From assembly GCF_003351045.1 (NCBI RefSeq), contig NZ_QQZY01000002.1:432001-496000 (forward strand): a DNA stretch of 64,000 nt, in the 5' to 3' direction. This stretch comes from Gaiella occulta (GTDB lineage Bacteria > Actinomycetota > Thermoleophilia > Gaiellales > Gaiellaceae). The notes beneath the pieces were generated by a model. That model saw only the letters and a list, made by a program, of their open reading frames with translations, did not search any database and had not been told where the DNA came from. The translations under genes were made by a program, and so were the position numbers. How positions within the stretch are numbered: the stretch's first letter is position 1; each line of letters opens with the position of its first letter. Positions 31,510-41,639 of the stretch are shown here, one piece after another.

Positions 31510-32480
31510 CAGGTGAGACGGATCCTGGGGTCGAACCACGCGTAGACGACGTCGACGACGAGGTTGAAGATGATGATGGCGATCGTGGAGAACACGGTGA
31601 TGCCGAGGATCACCGGCAGGTCGAAGTTCTCGTAGCTGACGAGGATCTGCCGGCCGAGCCCGGGCAGGCTGTAGATCGACTCGGTGAAGATGGCGCCGCC
31701 GAGCGCGAGTCCGATGTCCATGCCGAGGATGGTGATCACCGGCAGCAGGCTGTTGCGCAGGATGTGCGAGCGCATGACGCGGCCCTCCGGGGCACCCTTG
31801 GCCCGCGCGGTGCGCACGTAGTCCTCGTTCATCGTCTCCATCACATTGGCGCGGATGAGCCGGACGTACAGCGCGGCGAAGAGGATCATGAACGTGAGCC
31901 AGGGCAGGATCATGTGGTAGGCCCACTGCACCGGCCCGCCGCACTCGGCGCCGACGGCAGGGTTGATGAAGTCGCAGTACCCCGTGATCGGCGTCAGGCC
32001 CCACTTGTAGCCGATGAAGTAGGCGAAGATGAGCCCGATCCAGACGGGGTGGGCCGAAACGCCGACGAGGACGAACACCATCGCGGCGCGGTCGATCAGG
32101 GATCGAGGCCGCACCGCCGAGATGATCCCGATCGGCAGCGAGATCAGCAGCCAGAAGACGGCGCCGCCGAACACGAGCGACGCGGTCACCGGCGCCGCGC
32201 GCAACACGATGTCGTTGACGTCCTGGCGGTTGACGAACGACTCGCCGAGCGACTGCTGCCACACGAGCTGCTTGAGGAACAGCCCGTACTGCTTCCACAG
32301 CGGATCGTTGAGGTGCAGACGCTCGGCGACCCGCTGCACCTCCGCCGGCGACGCGCCCTGGCCCGCCGCCAGCCGCGCCGGGTCGGACGGGGTGACGAAG
32401 AAGATGACGTAGGTCACCACCGTCACGGCCATGAACAGGAACACGGCCCAGAGGAGGCGTCTGACGAGGTAGCGGGCCAT
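31509..32480 (-). CDS. dppB: Peptide ABC transporter permease (DppB/OppB type)
   Basis: 323 residues with six membrane helices. It starts YLVRRLLWAVFLFMAVTVVTY as in all DppB/OppB proteins. The EAA-type loop ARAKGAPEGRVMRSHILRNS, contacting the ATPase, is near residue 230. ESIYSLPGLGRQILVSY is the family signature before the last helix. A cysteine pair in the large external loop (CDFINPAVGAEC) could form a disulfide. It is separated from dppA by about 100 bases containing a strong stem-loop. Confidence 0.95.
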
Positions 32481-32524
32481 GAAGTGCGAGGAGTCTAGCC
32501 GGAGTCGGTGACGGGCAAGGACAG

Positions 32525-32556
32525 GGGAGGGAGCGGGCCGCAGCCCACTCCCTCCC
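32525..32556 (-). terminator. Stem-loop between dppA and dppB
   Basis: GGGAGGGAG and CTCCCTCCC form a perfect 9-bp stem with a 14-base loop, 24 bases after the dppA stop on the minus strand. It has no clear T run. Such structures after binding-protein genes often cause partial termination or protect the 3' end, giving more binding protein than permease. Confidence 0.6.
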
Positions 32557-32579
32557 GTCGTTCGTACGTGCCGCTCGCG

Positions 32580-34226
32580 CTACTTCTTGATCGCGAGGGC
32601 GTTGAGGATGGCGTGGCCGTACACGGGCTGGAAGATGAAGTTCTCCACCCGCGGACCGATGAAGTCACGCGACGTGAAGTTGAAGACCGGAGCCCACGGG
32701 GCGGCGTTCTTCATGATGTCCACGTCGAGCTTCCCGTAGGCCTTGTAGCGAGCCTCGCCGGTCAGCTTGGCCGCGGCCTTCATCGCGGCGTTGTACTTCG
32801 GGTTGTTGAAGTACGCGTAGTTGTTGTTGTTCGTGTCCTGGATGTTGGTGCCGTCCAGCAGCACGTTGATGAAGTCGAAGGGATCGAAGTAGTCCGCGAT
32901 CCACCCGATGGCGAAGATGTCGATGTCGTTGCCCTTCGTGCCCATCGTCTTGATGGCGACACCGAACGGCTGCGGCTTCAGGTTGACCTTGAAGCCGGCC
33001 TGCTCGAGGTTGAACTTCGCGATCTGGGCGTAGTTGACCGAGGCGGCGCTGGTCGTGTGCAGGAAGTTGATCTCGCCGCCTTTGCTCCAGATCTGCTTCG
33101 CCTTCGTCGGGTTCGCACCCTTGATCGGGTACAGGTCCGCCGGGACGTAGCCGGGCAGCGAGGGCGGCAGGATCTGATCCGTGCGCTGGCCGCCGAACTT
33201 GCCACGCGTGCGCAGCAGGGCCGGACGGTCGATCGCGTAGTTGACGGCCTGGCGGGCCTTCGCGTTGGAGAGCGTCGGACGCGACGTGTTCAGCGCGAGG
33301 TACCCGGTGCCGACGAGCGGGTTGACGAAGTAGCGGCCCTTGTTGACGCCGAACTCCTCCGACAGCGGCCCGTTCTGCACGGCGGGGATGCCGCCGAGGT
33401 CGTAGTCGGCCTGACCCGCCTTCACCTGCAGCAGGCTCTGGTTCTGATCCGTGTTCGTCGTGATCACGATCCGGTCGGGGTTCGCCGGCCGGTTGCCCTT
33501 GTAGAATTTGTTGCGCTCGAGCACGACCGAGCGGCCGGGCTCACGGCTGACGATGCGGTACGGGCCGCCCGAGGGGTACACGTCGACGCCCTTCGGGTTG
33601 ATCGGCATGGTCGGCTTCACCGCTGCGAAGAACGGCATCGACACCTGGGCGACGAAGGTCGGGTCGGCCTGGATGAGCTTGACCGTCAGCTTCTGGCCGT
33701 TCGCCCTGACGCCGGTGAGGTTGCCCTTCTTCTCGTTGAACGCCGTGCAGCCCGCGATGTTGCTCGCGAACGCGACCGCCGGGGAGCCCTGGTCGGGATG
33801 GCAGACGCGGACGATCGCCCGTGCGAACGCCGCCGCGGTGATCGGCGAGCCGTCGCTGAACTTCAGCCCCGGCCTGACCGTGAACGTGTAGGTCTTGCCG
33901 TCCTTCGAGACGACCGGGAAGCCGGTCGCCGCCTCGGGCACGAGCTGGTTGCCGCCCGCCTTGGCCGGCTTGTCCGGGTAGTTCAGCAGCTGCATGTTGA
34001 CCGTGTAGAGCGTCGCCCAGCCGATCGAGTCGTAGGCGAGCGCCGGGTCGAGGTACTCGTAGTCGGTGTCGGACACGTTGACGCGCAGCGTGCCGCCCCG
34101 CGTGACCTGCGACGACTGGGCCTTCGCCGGGGCCGCCGTGCCCGCCGTGCCCGCAACCGCGGCCGCGACGATCAGGCTGGCTCCGACGGCAGCAAGGCTC
34201 AGAGCGAGCAAGAGCCGTTTGTACAT
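32580..34226 (-). CDS. dppA: Peptide ABC transporter substrate-binding protein (family 5)
   Basis: 548-residue exported binding protein of SBP family 5. The Sec signal (MYKRLLLALSLAAVGASL..., cleavage near residue 35 after AKA) has no lipobox Cys, unusual for a binding protein of a monoderm-type cell. Mature features are TRGGTLRVNVSDTDYEYLDP, the family block ITAAAFARAIVRV and YDLGGIPAVQNGPL. ATG at 34226 has GGGAG seven bases upstream, so the longer upstream frame is rejected. Its ligand is presumably a di- or oligopeptide, not proven. Confidence 0.93.
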   Translation of the reverse strand: MYKRLLLALSLAAVGASLIVAAAVAGTAGTAAPAKAQSSQVTRGGTLRVNVSDTDYEYLDPALAYDSIGWATLYTVNMQLLNYPDKPAKAGGNQLVPEAATGFPVVSKDGKTYTFTVRPGLKFSDGSPITAAAFARAIVRVCHPDQGSPAVAFASNIAGCTAFNEKKGNLTGVRANGQKLTVKLIQADPTFVAQVSMPFFAAVKPTMPINPKGVDVYPSGGPYRIVSREPGRSVVLERNKFYKGNRPANPDRIVITTNTDQNQSLLQVKAGQADYDLGGIPAVQNGPLSEEFGVNKGRYFVNPLVGTGYLALNTSRPTLSNAKARQAVNYAIDRPALLRTRGKFGGQRTDQILPPSLPGYVPADLYPIKGANPTKAKQIWSKGGEINFLHTTSAASVNYAQIAKFNLEQAGFKVNLKPQPFGVAIKTMGTKGNDIDIFAIGWIADYFDPFDFINVLLDGTNIQDTNNNNYAYFNNPKYNAAMKAAAKLTGEARYKAYGKLDVDIMKNAAPWAPVFNFTSRDFIGPRVENFIFQPVYGHAILNALAIKK

Positions 34227-34338
34227 CGGACTCCCTTCCATGGATTGTGATGCCGAACCACGCCGGCCCACCTGTTGGATTCCACCGTTGCGTTGAGACG
34301 CATGTGTGCCGGACTTGTTAGTCGACCGTGCCTCGCGC

Positions 34339-35406
34339 TCACACGGTATGACGCGGGTCGAAGGCGTCACGCAAGCCGTCGCCGAGCAAGTTGAACGCGA
34401 GCGTCGTGAGCAGGATCATCAGCCCGGGCCAGACCATCAGCCACGGCTGCGTGAGGTAGTAGGTCGGCCCCGCCGAGAGCAGGTTGCCCCAGCTCGCGGT
34501 GGGCGCCTGGATGCCGAGGCCGAGGAACGACAGCCCCGCCTCGGCGACGATGTTGCTGGCGACGATGAGGGTCGAGTAGACGATGATGGGGGCGACCAGG
34601 TGCGGCAGCAGGTGCGACCGCATGATGCGCCAGTCTCCCGCGCCGGTCATCCGCGCCGCCTCGATGAACTCCTTCTCGCGCAGCGACAGCACCTGCCCGC
34701 GGATGATGCGGGCGGGATAGAACCACCCGAAGAGCGCGAAGATCACGGTGAGGGTGAACACCCCGGGCGCGAGGAACCCGAACGTGATCTTGTTCAGCCG
34801 CTCGCCCACCGTCGCCGCGACGGCGATGATGAAGAGCAGCACCGGGAAGGCCATCGCGATCTCGGTGAGCCGGGAGATGACCGTGTCGACCGCTCCCCGG
34901 AAGTAGCCGGCGAGCAGGCCGAGGAACACACCGAGCGAGACGGAGAGCAGCGTGGCGAGAACGGCCACCTCGAGCGACGTCTGCGCGCCGTAGAGGATGC
35001 GCAGGAACATGTCGCGCCCGAGCTGGCCGTCGGCGCCGAGGACGAGGAACGTGTCGGCGAAGCCCTTCGTCCCCGGCGCGGTCGGGAACGGCGCCGTGCT
35101 GATCGTGGTGAAGGGCCCGACCGGCTGCTCGGTCGTCACGTCGAGGCCGTTGGCGAAGATCTCGTTCGGCCCGTGCCCGAGGACGCGCGCGGCGATCGGC
35201 CCCCCGACGAAGGCGGCGACGACGAGCGCGACGATGAAGACGCCGCCCGCGATCGCGACCCGGTCCTGACGGAAGCGGCGCCAGACCTGCTCCCAGTAGC
35301 CTCGCGCCCTGATCTCGACAGCGGCGGCGGGCAGGCCGTCCGCGACGATCGAGCCGCCGTCCGCCCCGGCTCCGGCGAGCTGTTTCGCCTGCGCGTCCGT
35401 CTTCAT
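34339..35406 (-). CDS. dppC: Peptide ABC transporter permease (DppC/OppC type)
   Basis: 355 residues with six helices. The N-terminal cytoplasmic segment (WRRFRQDRVAIAGGVFIV) and the loop EAARMTGAGDWRIMRSHLLPH are typical of DppC. A long external insertion (about 85-125) follows helix 1. It is placed before dppA, with dppB after it, unlike the usual A-B-C-D-F order. TATCCT lies nine bases before the ATG, so the transporter block may have its own promoter in the 76-base gap after atpG. Confidence 0.94.
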   Translation of the reverse strand: MKTDAQAKQLAGAGADGGSIVADGLPAAAVEIRARGYWEQVWRRFRQDRVAIAGGVFIVALVVAAFVGGPIAARVLGHGPNEIFANGLDVTTEQPVGPFTTISTAPFPTAPGTKGFADTFLVLGADGQLGRDMFLRILYGAQTSLEVAVLATLLSVSLGVFLGLLAGYFRGAVDTVISRLTEIAMAFPVLLFIIAVAATVGERLNKITFGFLAPGVFTLTVIFALFGWFYPARIIRGQVLSLREKEFIEAARMTGAGDWRIMRSHLLPHLVAPIIVYSTLIVASNIVAEAGLSFLGLGIQAPTASWGNLLSAGPTYYLTQPWLMVWPGLMILLTTLAFNLLGDGLRDAFDPRHTV

Positions 35407-35482
35407 GGCGCGACGAGGATAGCGGACGCGGCGGCGCGCATCATCTCGACCCGGGACGGCGCCGCCGCCGATATGTCGGGGC

Positions 35483-36373
35483 TCAGCTGAGCGCCTCGGC
35501 GCCGGCGACGACCTCGAGGATCTCCTGCGTGATCTCGGCCTGGCGGGCGCGGTTCATCTGCAGGGTGAGACGGTCGATGAGCTCGCCTGCGTTCTTCGAC
35601 GCGTTGCGCATCGCGGTCATGCGGGCGCCCTGCTCGGACGCGGTCGACTCCAGCAGGGCACGGTACACCTGCGTCTCGACGACGACGGGCAGGAGCCGCT
35701 CGAGGATCTCCTCCGGCTCCGGCTCGAAGATGAAGTCGCCGCGGAGCGCGTCGTCGCGGCGCTCCTCGTCGTCGGTCTCGAGCACGTCGGCAGAGATCGG
35801 CAGCACGTCCTGCACCGTCACCTTCTGGGTGAGCGCCGACACGAACGTGTTGTAGACGAGCACGACCCGGTCGACGTCCTGCTCGACGTACAGTTCCGCG
35901 ACGCGGTGGGCGATCGCCTGCGCGTCCGCGTAGGCGGGGCTGTCCGTGAAGCCGGCGTAGGCGCCCGCAAGCTCGCGGCCGCGGAAGGCGAGCGTCGAGC
36001 GGCCCTTCTTGCCGACGGCGAGCCAGCGCACCGTCTTGCCCTCGGCCTGCAGCTGCCGCTCCAGCGCGAACGCGCGCCGCAGCACCTGGGCGTTGAACGC
36101 CCCGGCGAGGCCGCGGTCGCCCGTCAGCGGCACGAGCAGCACGCGCTCGATCGACTCGCGCTGCTGCAGCAGCGGCAGGCTCCGCACCGACGCGGCCGCA
36201 CGGCCGACGCCCGCGATGAGCTGGCTCATCGTGTCCGCGTACGGCCGCATCGACTCGATGCGCGTCTGCGCCCGCCGCAGCTTCGCCGCCGCCACGAGCT
36301 CCATCGCACGCGTGATCTTGCGCGTGTTCTTGACGGAGCGGATCCGCCGCTTGTAGTCCTGGGTCGAGGCCAT
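35483..36373 (-). CDS. atpG: ATP synthase F1 gamma subunit
   Basis: 296-residue central rotor shaft. The terminal coiled-coil helices are clear: YKRRIRSVKNTRKITRAMELV at the N-terminus and MRNASKNAGELIDRLTLQMN near the C-terminus, with GDRGLAGAFNAQVLR between. The start is 13 bases after the atpA stop. It is the last gene of the upstream ATP synthase block before the inserted transporter genes. Confidence 0.97.
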   Translation of the reverse strand: MASTQDYKRRIRSVKNTRKITRAMELVAAAKLRRAQTRIESMRPYADTMSQLIAGVGRAAASVRSLPLLQQRESIERVLLVPLTGDRGLAGAFNAQVLRRAFALERQLQAEGKTVRWLAVGKKGRSTLAFRGRELAGAYAGFTDSPAYADAQAIAHRVAELYVEQDVDRVVLVYNTFVSALTQKVTVQDVLPISADVLETDDEERRDDALRGDFIFEPEPEEILERLLPVVVETQVYRALLESTASEQGARMTAMRNASKNAGELIDRLTLQMNRARQAEITQEILEVVAGAEALS

Positions 36374-36386
36374 CGCCGCAGCCGGG

Positions 36387-37916
<1,530 letters not shown>

Positions 37917-37940
37917 GTTTGCTCCTTCGCTCCTCTTCGA

Positions 37941-38471
37941 CTATCGGGTGACGAGCTCGTGGCGGAGGCGCTCCAGGCGGCCGCGCACGCTCGCGTCGAC
38001 GCGCAGCGAGCCCGCCTGCAGGATGAGGCCGCCGACCAGCTCGGGATCGACCTTCCGGGTCGCCTCGACCGTGCGGCCGGAGGCGTTCTCGATCTGCTTC
38101 ACGATTGCGGCGGCCTCGTCGTCGGAGAGCTCGAACGCCGTGGTGAGCTCGACCGCGACGCGCCCCTGCGCCTGGTCGACGAGCGCCTGCAGCTCCGCGT
38201 GGATCGCCGGGATCTGGCCCGAGCGCCCCTTCTCCGCGATCAGCCGCAGGAAGTTGCGCACGAGCTCTTCGGCGCCTTCGGCCAGCTCGCCCAGCACGCT
38301 CGCCTTCGCCGACCGGTCGACCTGCGGGTTGGCGAGGAATGCCGCCAGCTCGGGCGACGACGCGACGGCCTCGGCGAACGCGCCGAGGTCTGCGAGGACG
38401 GCGTCCACGCGCTGCTTCTCGTCCGCGGCCCGGAAGAGGGCGCGGGCGTACAGGCGCTCGGCGACGGCCAC
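37941..38471 (-). CDS. atpH: ATP synthase F1 delta subunit
   Basis: 176 residues, the normal length for stand-alone delta. AERLYARALFRAADE at the N-terminus and the C-terminal GGLILQAGSLRVDASVRGRLERL are diagnostic. It joins the peripheral stalk to the F1 head. Unlike mycobacteria there is no b-delta fusion. Confidence 0.95.
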   Translation of the reverse strand: MAVAERLYARALFRAADEKQRVDAVLADLGAFAEAVASSPELAAFLANPQVDRSAKASVLGELAEGAEELVRNFLRLIAEKGRSGQIPAIHAELQALVDQAQGRVAVELTTAFELSDDEAAAIVKQIENASGRTVEATRKVDPELVGGLILQAGSLRVDASVRGRLERLRHELVTR

Positions 38472-38477
38472 GGGGCG

Positions 38478-39038
38478 CTAGCTCCTCCCCCGCTCCAGCA
38501 CGGAGAAGTCGAGCCCCTCGATCGCCTCGTCGATGAGGCGGCGCTGGTCGGCGTCGTCGAGCACCTTCCCGACGACGCGCTGCGTCGCCTCGACCGTGAG
38601 GTCGGCGACCTCGCGGCGGATCTGGTCGATCGCGCGCACCGTCTCGGCGTCGATCTGCTTGCGCGTGTCCTCGAGGCGGCGCTGGCGCTCCGCCTCGGCC
38701 TCCACCTTCGCGCGCTGGATCTGCGCGTCGGCGACCTTGCGCGCCTCCGCGAGGATGCCCGCGGACTCCGCCTTCGCCTGCGCGAGGATGGCACGGTTCT
38801 GCTCGAGCAGCTCGCGCGCCTCGCGGCGGGCGTTGTCCGCCTCTTCGACGGCCTCGCGAATCCGGTCGCGGCGCGCCTCGATGGTCTTCTGGATCGGGCC
38901 GAACGCGTACTTCCTGAGCACGAAGAACGTGATCGCGAACGCGATCAGCGTCCAGATCATGAGGCCGGGGACGACCTTGATGAGATCGTTGCTCGACCCG
39001 GCTGCGTTGCTCGACTCGGCTGCGAGGAGGTCCAGCAT
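38478..39038 (-). CDS. atpF: ATP synthase Fo b subunit
   Basis: 186 residues. One N-terminal membrane helix (VVPGLMIWTLIAFAITFFVL, about 24-44) is followed by a long charged helix of the peripheral stalk (about 50-175). Six bases separate it from atpH. There is a single b gene and no b' copy. Confidence 0.95.
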   Translation of the reverse strand: MLDLLAAESSNAAGSSNDLIKVVPGLMIWTLIAFAITFFVLRKYAFGPIQKTIEARRDRIREAVEEADNARREARELLEQNRAILAQAKAESAGILAEARKVADAQIQRAKVEAEAERQRRLEDTRKQIDAETVRAIDQIRREVADLTVEATQRVVGKVLDDADQRRLIDEAIEGLDFSVLERGRS

Positions 39039-39042
39039 CGGA

Positions 39043-39309
39043 TCAGATCAGGACGTAGGCGAGGAGGCCGCCGATGAGGCCGTAGAACACGACCGCCTCG
39101 GTGAGGGCGAAGCCGAGCCACTGGATGCCCTGCAGCTCGCCGCGCAGCTCCGGCTGCCGGGCGACGGCCTGGATCATCGAGCCGAAGATGTTGCCGATGC
39201 CGATGCCGGCGCCGAGCGAGCCGAGGCCGATGCCGAGCGCGAGCGCGATCGCCTTGCCGGCGTCTGCGACGTTGCCGTCAACCGCGGCGACGAGTGAGAG
39301 AGCGGACAT
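39043..39309 (-). CDS. atpE: ATP synthase Fo c subunit
   Basis: 88-residue hairpin proteolipid. Helix 1 has GLGSLGAGIGIGN, the polar loop ARQPELR, and helix 2 carries the ion-binding Glu71 in FALTEAVVFYG. There is no Gln in helix 1 and no Ser after Glu71, arguing for a proton rather than sodium ring. Confidence 0.97.
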   Translation of the reverse strand: MSALSLVAAVDGNVADAGKAIALALGIGLGSLGAGIGIGNIFGSMIQAVARQPELRGELQGIQWLGFALTEAVVFYGLIGGLLAYVLI

Positions 39310-39325
39310 GTGGTGTCGTTCCTCC

Positions 39326-40213
39326 TTAGTGCTCCGGCTCGATCGCCGAGCCGATGTAGATGGCGGACAGTGCAGCGAAGATGTAGGCCTGGATCGAGAC
39401 GACGATCACGACCTCGAACAGGTAGAACGCCGCCGCCGCGGGGACGGCGACGACCGCGAGCACCACGTTCTCGAGCACGAAGATGAGCCCGATGAACGTG
39501 AGGATGAGCATGTGGCCCGCGAGCATGTTGGCGTAGAGACGGATGGAGAGGCTGATCAGGCGCATGAACTGCCCGAGGATCTCGAGCGGGATGATGAGCG
39601 GGTACAGCGCCTTCGGCACGTCCGGGATCCAGCTCTTGAAGTACTTGACGGGGCCGTTCGCGCGGATCCCCTCGACGTGCGTGAAGACCCAGGTCATGAG
39701 CGCGAGCGCGAGCGTCACCGAGAGGGTCGACGTGGCCGCGAAGATCGCGAGCGTTGGTACGCGGAGGCCGCCGATCTCGACCTTCTCGTCGGACAGAGGC
39801 AGCGGGATGAACCCGAGCATGTTGACGACCCAGATGAAGATCATCAGCGAGGCGACGTAGGGGAACCAGCGGCCGATCGCCTTCGTCGGCAGCCCCTGCT
39901 CGGCCACCTGCACCTGTGCGACCTCGTAGATCGTCTCCCCGAGCGCCTGCTTCTTCGTCGGATCCGAGCCGACCTTGACGCGCATGAGCACGATCCCGAG
40001 CAGGCACGAGACGAGCGCGCCGAGCAGCAGGTACGCGACGGCCTTGTTGATCGACATGTCGAGCGGGCCGAGGTGGATCGGCACCCACTCGTGCAGCGTC
40101 CACTCGGAGGCCGGGTTGAACTTCTCGGGCTTGCCGCCCGGCCCCTCGGCCGCGAGCGCGACCGCCGGCAGCCCGAGCAGGAGCGTGAGGGCGAGGCCGA
40201 GCAGCCGTTTCAT
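39326..40213 (-). CDS. atpB: ATP synthase Fo a subunit
   Basis: 295 residues. An N-terminal signal-like helix (LLGLALTLLLGLPAVALA) precedes a short outside segment and five membrane helices. The essential Arg is in LSIRLYANMLAGH, and the final helix holds QAYIFAALSAIYIG. The signal-like extension is longer than in most a subunits. It overlaps atpI by four bases. Confidence 0.96.
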   Translation of the reverse strand: MKRLLGLALTLLLGLPAVALAAEGPGGKPEKFNPASEWTLHEWVPIHLGPLDMSINKAVAYLLLGALVSCLLGIVLMRVKVGSDPTKKQALGETIYEVAQVQVAEQGLPTKAIGRWFPYVASLMIFIWVVNMLGFIPLPLSDEKVEIGGLRVPTLAIFAATSTLSVTLALALMTWVFTHVEGIRANGPVKYFKSWIPDVPKALYPLIIPLEILGQFMRLISLSIRLYANMLAGHMLILTFIGLIFVLENVVLAVVAVPAAAAFYLFEVVIVVSIQAYIFAALSAIYIGSAIEPEH

Positions 40214-40605
40214 GCCCGTCTCTCCGAGCCGAAGTAGGCGAGCAGCGAGACCGCGAGCTCCAGCGTGTACGCGAGCGCGTACAGCAGTGCCGCGGCGACG
40301 CCGACGCGCGCGTCGGCGACGGTGACCGCCACCAGTGGGATGCCCACGATGAATGCTCTGAAGCTCATGCCGATTCCCCTCACGCCTGACGCGGCGAGGT
40401 TACCGTCACCGAGCGGCAGGCGCGTCAGTAGCACGGCGAGCCCCTGCGCGCCGAGCCAGAGCACGGCGGCGAGAGCCCAGCCCCGCAGCGGCCAGCCGGC
40501 GACCGCGAACACGGGCAGCGCGAGCAGGACGAGCCCGCTGCCTGCGAGCGCGGGCGCGAAGCGCCCCGGCACGGGGCGCGGCGTCGAGAACACACGGGCG
40601 TTCAC
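40210..40605 (-). CDS. atpI: AtpI-like ATP synthase-associated membrane protein
   Basis: 131 residues with four membrane helices, the arrangement expected of AtpI, which helps assemble the c ring. Sequence conservation in this family is low, so the call rests on topology and position: it overlaps atpZ by four bases (GTGA) and atpB by four bases (ATGA). GTG at 40605 is fixed by that coupling. Confidence 0.78.
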   Translation of the reverse strand: MNARVFSTPRPVPGRFAPALAGSGLVLLALPVFAVAGWPLRGWALAAVLWLGAQGLAVLLTRLPLGDGNLAASGVRGIGMSFRAFIVGIPLVAVTVADARVGVAAALLYALAYTLELAVSLLAYFGSERRA

Positions 40606-40805
40606 GGCTTCGCCCGCGTATAGACCCTGTAGACGACAGCCACCGCCGCGGGGATGCCGACGACGGCGCCGCCGAGCAGGCCGAGGGCGGTGGCTCCCAG
40701 CGCCCAGCCGATCAGCGTGCCGAGCGCCATGCAGGCGCCCGTCGTCCCGAGCAGAAGGCCCGAAGCGGTGGCGAGCGAGTGCGGCGAAGCGGCGGTCTGG
40801 GCCAT
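40602..40805 (-). CDS. atpZ: AtpZ/AtpQ-like small membrane protein
   Basis: 67-residue protein with two membrane helices, GLLLGTTGACMALGTLIGWAL and LGLLGGAVVGIPAAVAVVYRV, matching the AtpZ family found at the head of many ATP synthase operons and thought to aid Fo assembly or divalent-ion transport. ATG at 40805 follows TATGCT by nine bases, so it is probably the first gene of the atp transcript. Confidence 0.8.
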   Translation of the reverse strand: MAQTAASPHSLATASGLLLGTTGACMALGTLIGWALGATALGLLGGAVVGIPAAVAVVYRVYTRAKP

Positions 40806-40898
40806 CCCGGCGGCAGCATACCAGTCTGCTTGTGACACTCGGAAACCGCGTCCGAGCACGGTTTCGACCCGAGTTCGTCACACCGATACGATGGGCCT
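40806..40898. promoter_or_regulatory. Divergent promoter region of atp operon and hydrolase gene
   Basis: Holds two inverted repeats. GAAACCG/CGGTTTC (40842-40848, 40859-40865) has a 10-base loop. CGATACG/CGTATCG (40884-40890, 40905-40911) spans the hydrolase start. Both could be operators. Confidence 0.45.
40887..40892 (+). promoter_or_regulatory. -10 box of the alpha/beta hydrolase gene
   Basis: TACGAT, 6 bases before the GTG at 40899. Confidence 0.5.
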
Positions 40899-41609
40899 GT
40901 GGAGCGTATCGTGCTGGTACACGGCAGCGTCATGGGCGGCCGCCCCACGTGGAGCCGCCAGCGTGAGCTGCGACGGCGCTTCGCGCTCGAGATCCTCGAA
41001 CGGCCGGGGTTCCCCCCGGGCCCGCCGGTCGATCGTGTCGACTTCGACGAGCACGCGGCGCTCGTCGCGGCGGCGCTCGACGGCGGCGCCCATCTCGTCG
41101 GCCACTCCTACGGCGGCGTCATCGCGCTGCTCGCCGCGGCGCTGCGGACATCCGACGTGCGTTCGCTGACCGTGATCGAGCCGCCGGCGCTGGACGTCGC
41201 CCGTGGCGTTCCCGCGGTCGACGCGTTCATCCGGGAAGGCGAGGACTGGTGGCTGCACGGCCCGACCGGCGACCCGGAGGCGTTCCTGCGCGGCTTCCTG
41301 CGCTTCGTCGGCTCGGCCTTCGAGCCGCCCTCGCCCTTGACCGCGCAGCTCGAGCAGGGAGCGCGCACGCTCGTCGTCGAGCGCCGGCCGTGGGAGGCGA
41401 AGATCCCGCTCGACGAGCTCGCCGCGGCGCCCTTCCCCAAGCTCGTCGTCTCCGGCGGGCATCATGCGGCGTTCGACGCCGTCTGCGACGTCCTCGAGGA
41501 GCGCCTCGCCGCGGAGAGGCTCGTGCTCGCGGGATACGGGCACTCGGCGCAGCGGCACCCGGACTTCAACGACCTGCTCGCGGCGTTCGTGGAGCGAGCG
41601 TCGACGTAG
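40899..41609 (+). CDS. Alpha/beta-fold hydrolase
   Basis: 236-residue soluble hydrolase. The oxyanion segment VLVHGSVMGGRPTW, nucleophile elbow GHSYGG (Ser near residue 69) and a C-terminal His in GYGHSAQRHPDF are present. The acid is probably the Asp in EIPLDEL or the loop after KLVVSGGH, unclear. It is the only plus-strand gene between rpmE and atpC and interrupts the usual wecA-atpI junction. Its substrate is unknown; its position next to the atp promoter may be accidental. Confidence 0.85.
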   Translation: MERIVLVHGSVMGGRPTWSRQRELRRRFALEILERPGFPPGPPVDRVDFDEHAALVAAALDGGAHLVGHSYGGVIALLAAALRTSDVRSLTVIEPPALDVARGVPAVDAFIREGEDWWLHGPTGDPEAFLRGFLRFVGSAFEPPSPLTAQLEQGARTLVVERRPWEAKIPLDELAAAPFPKLVVSGGHHAAFDAVCDVLEERLAAERLVLAGYGHSAQRHPDFNDLLAAFVERAST

Positions 41610-41639
41610 CAGCCTGTCCGACGATCCGCGCGGCGGCGC

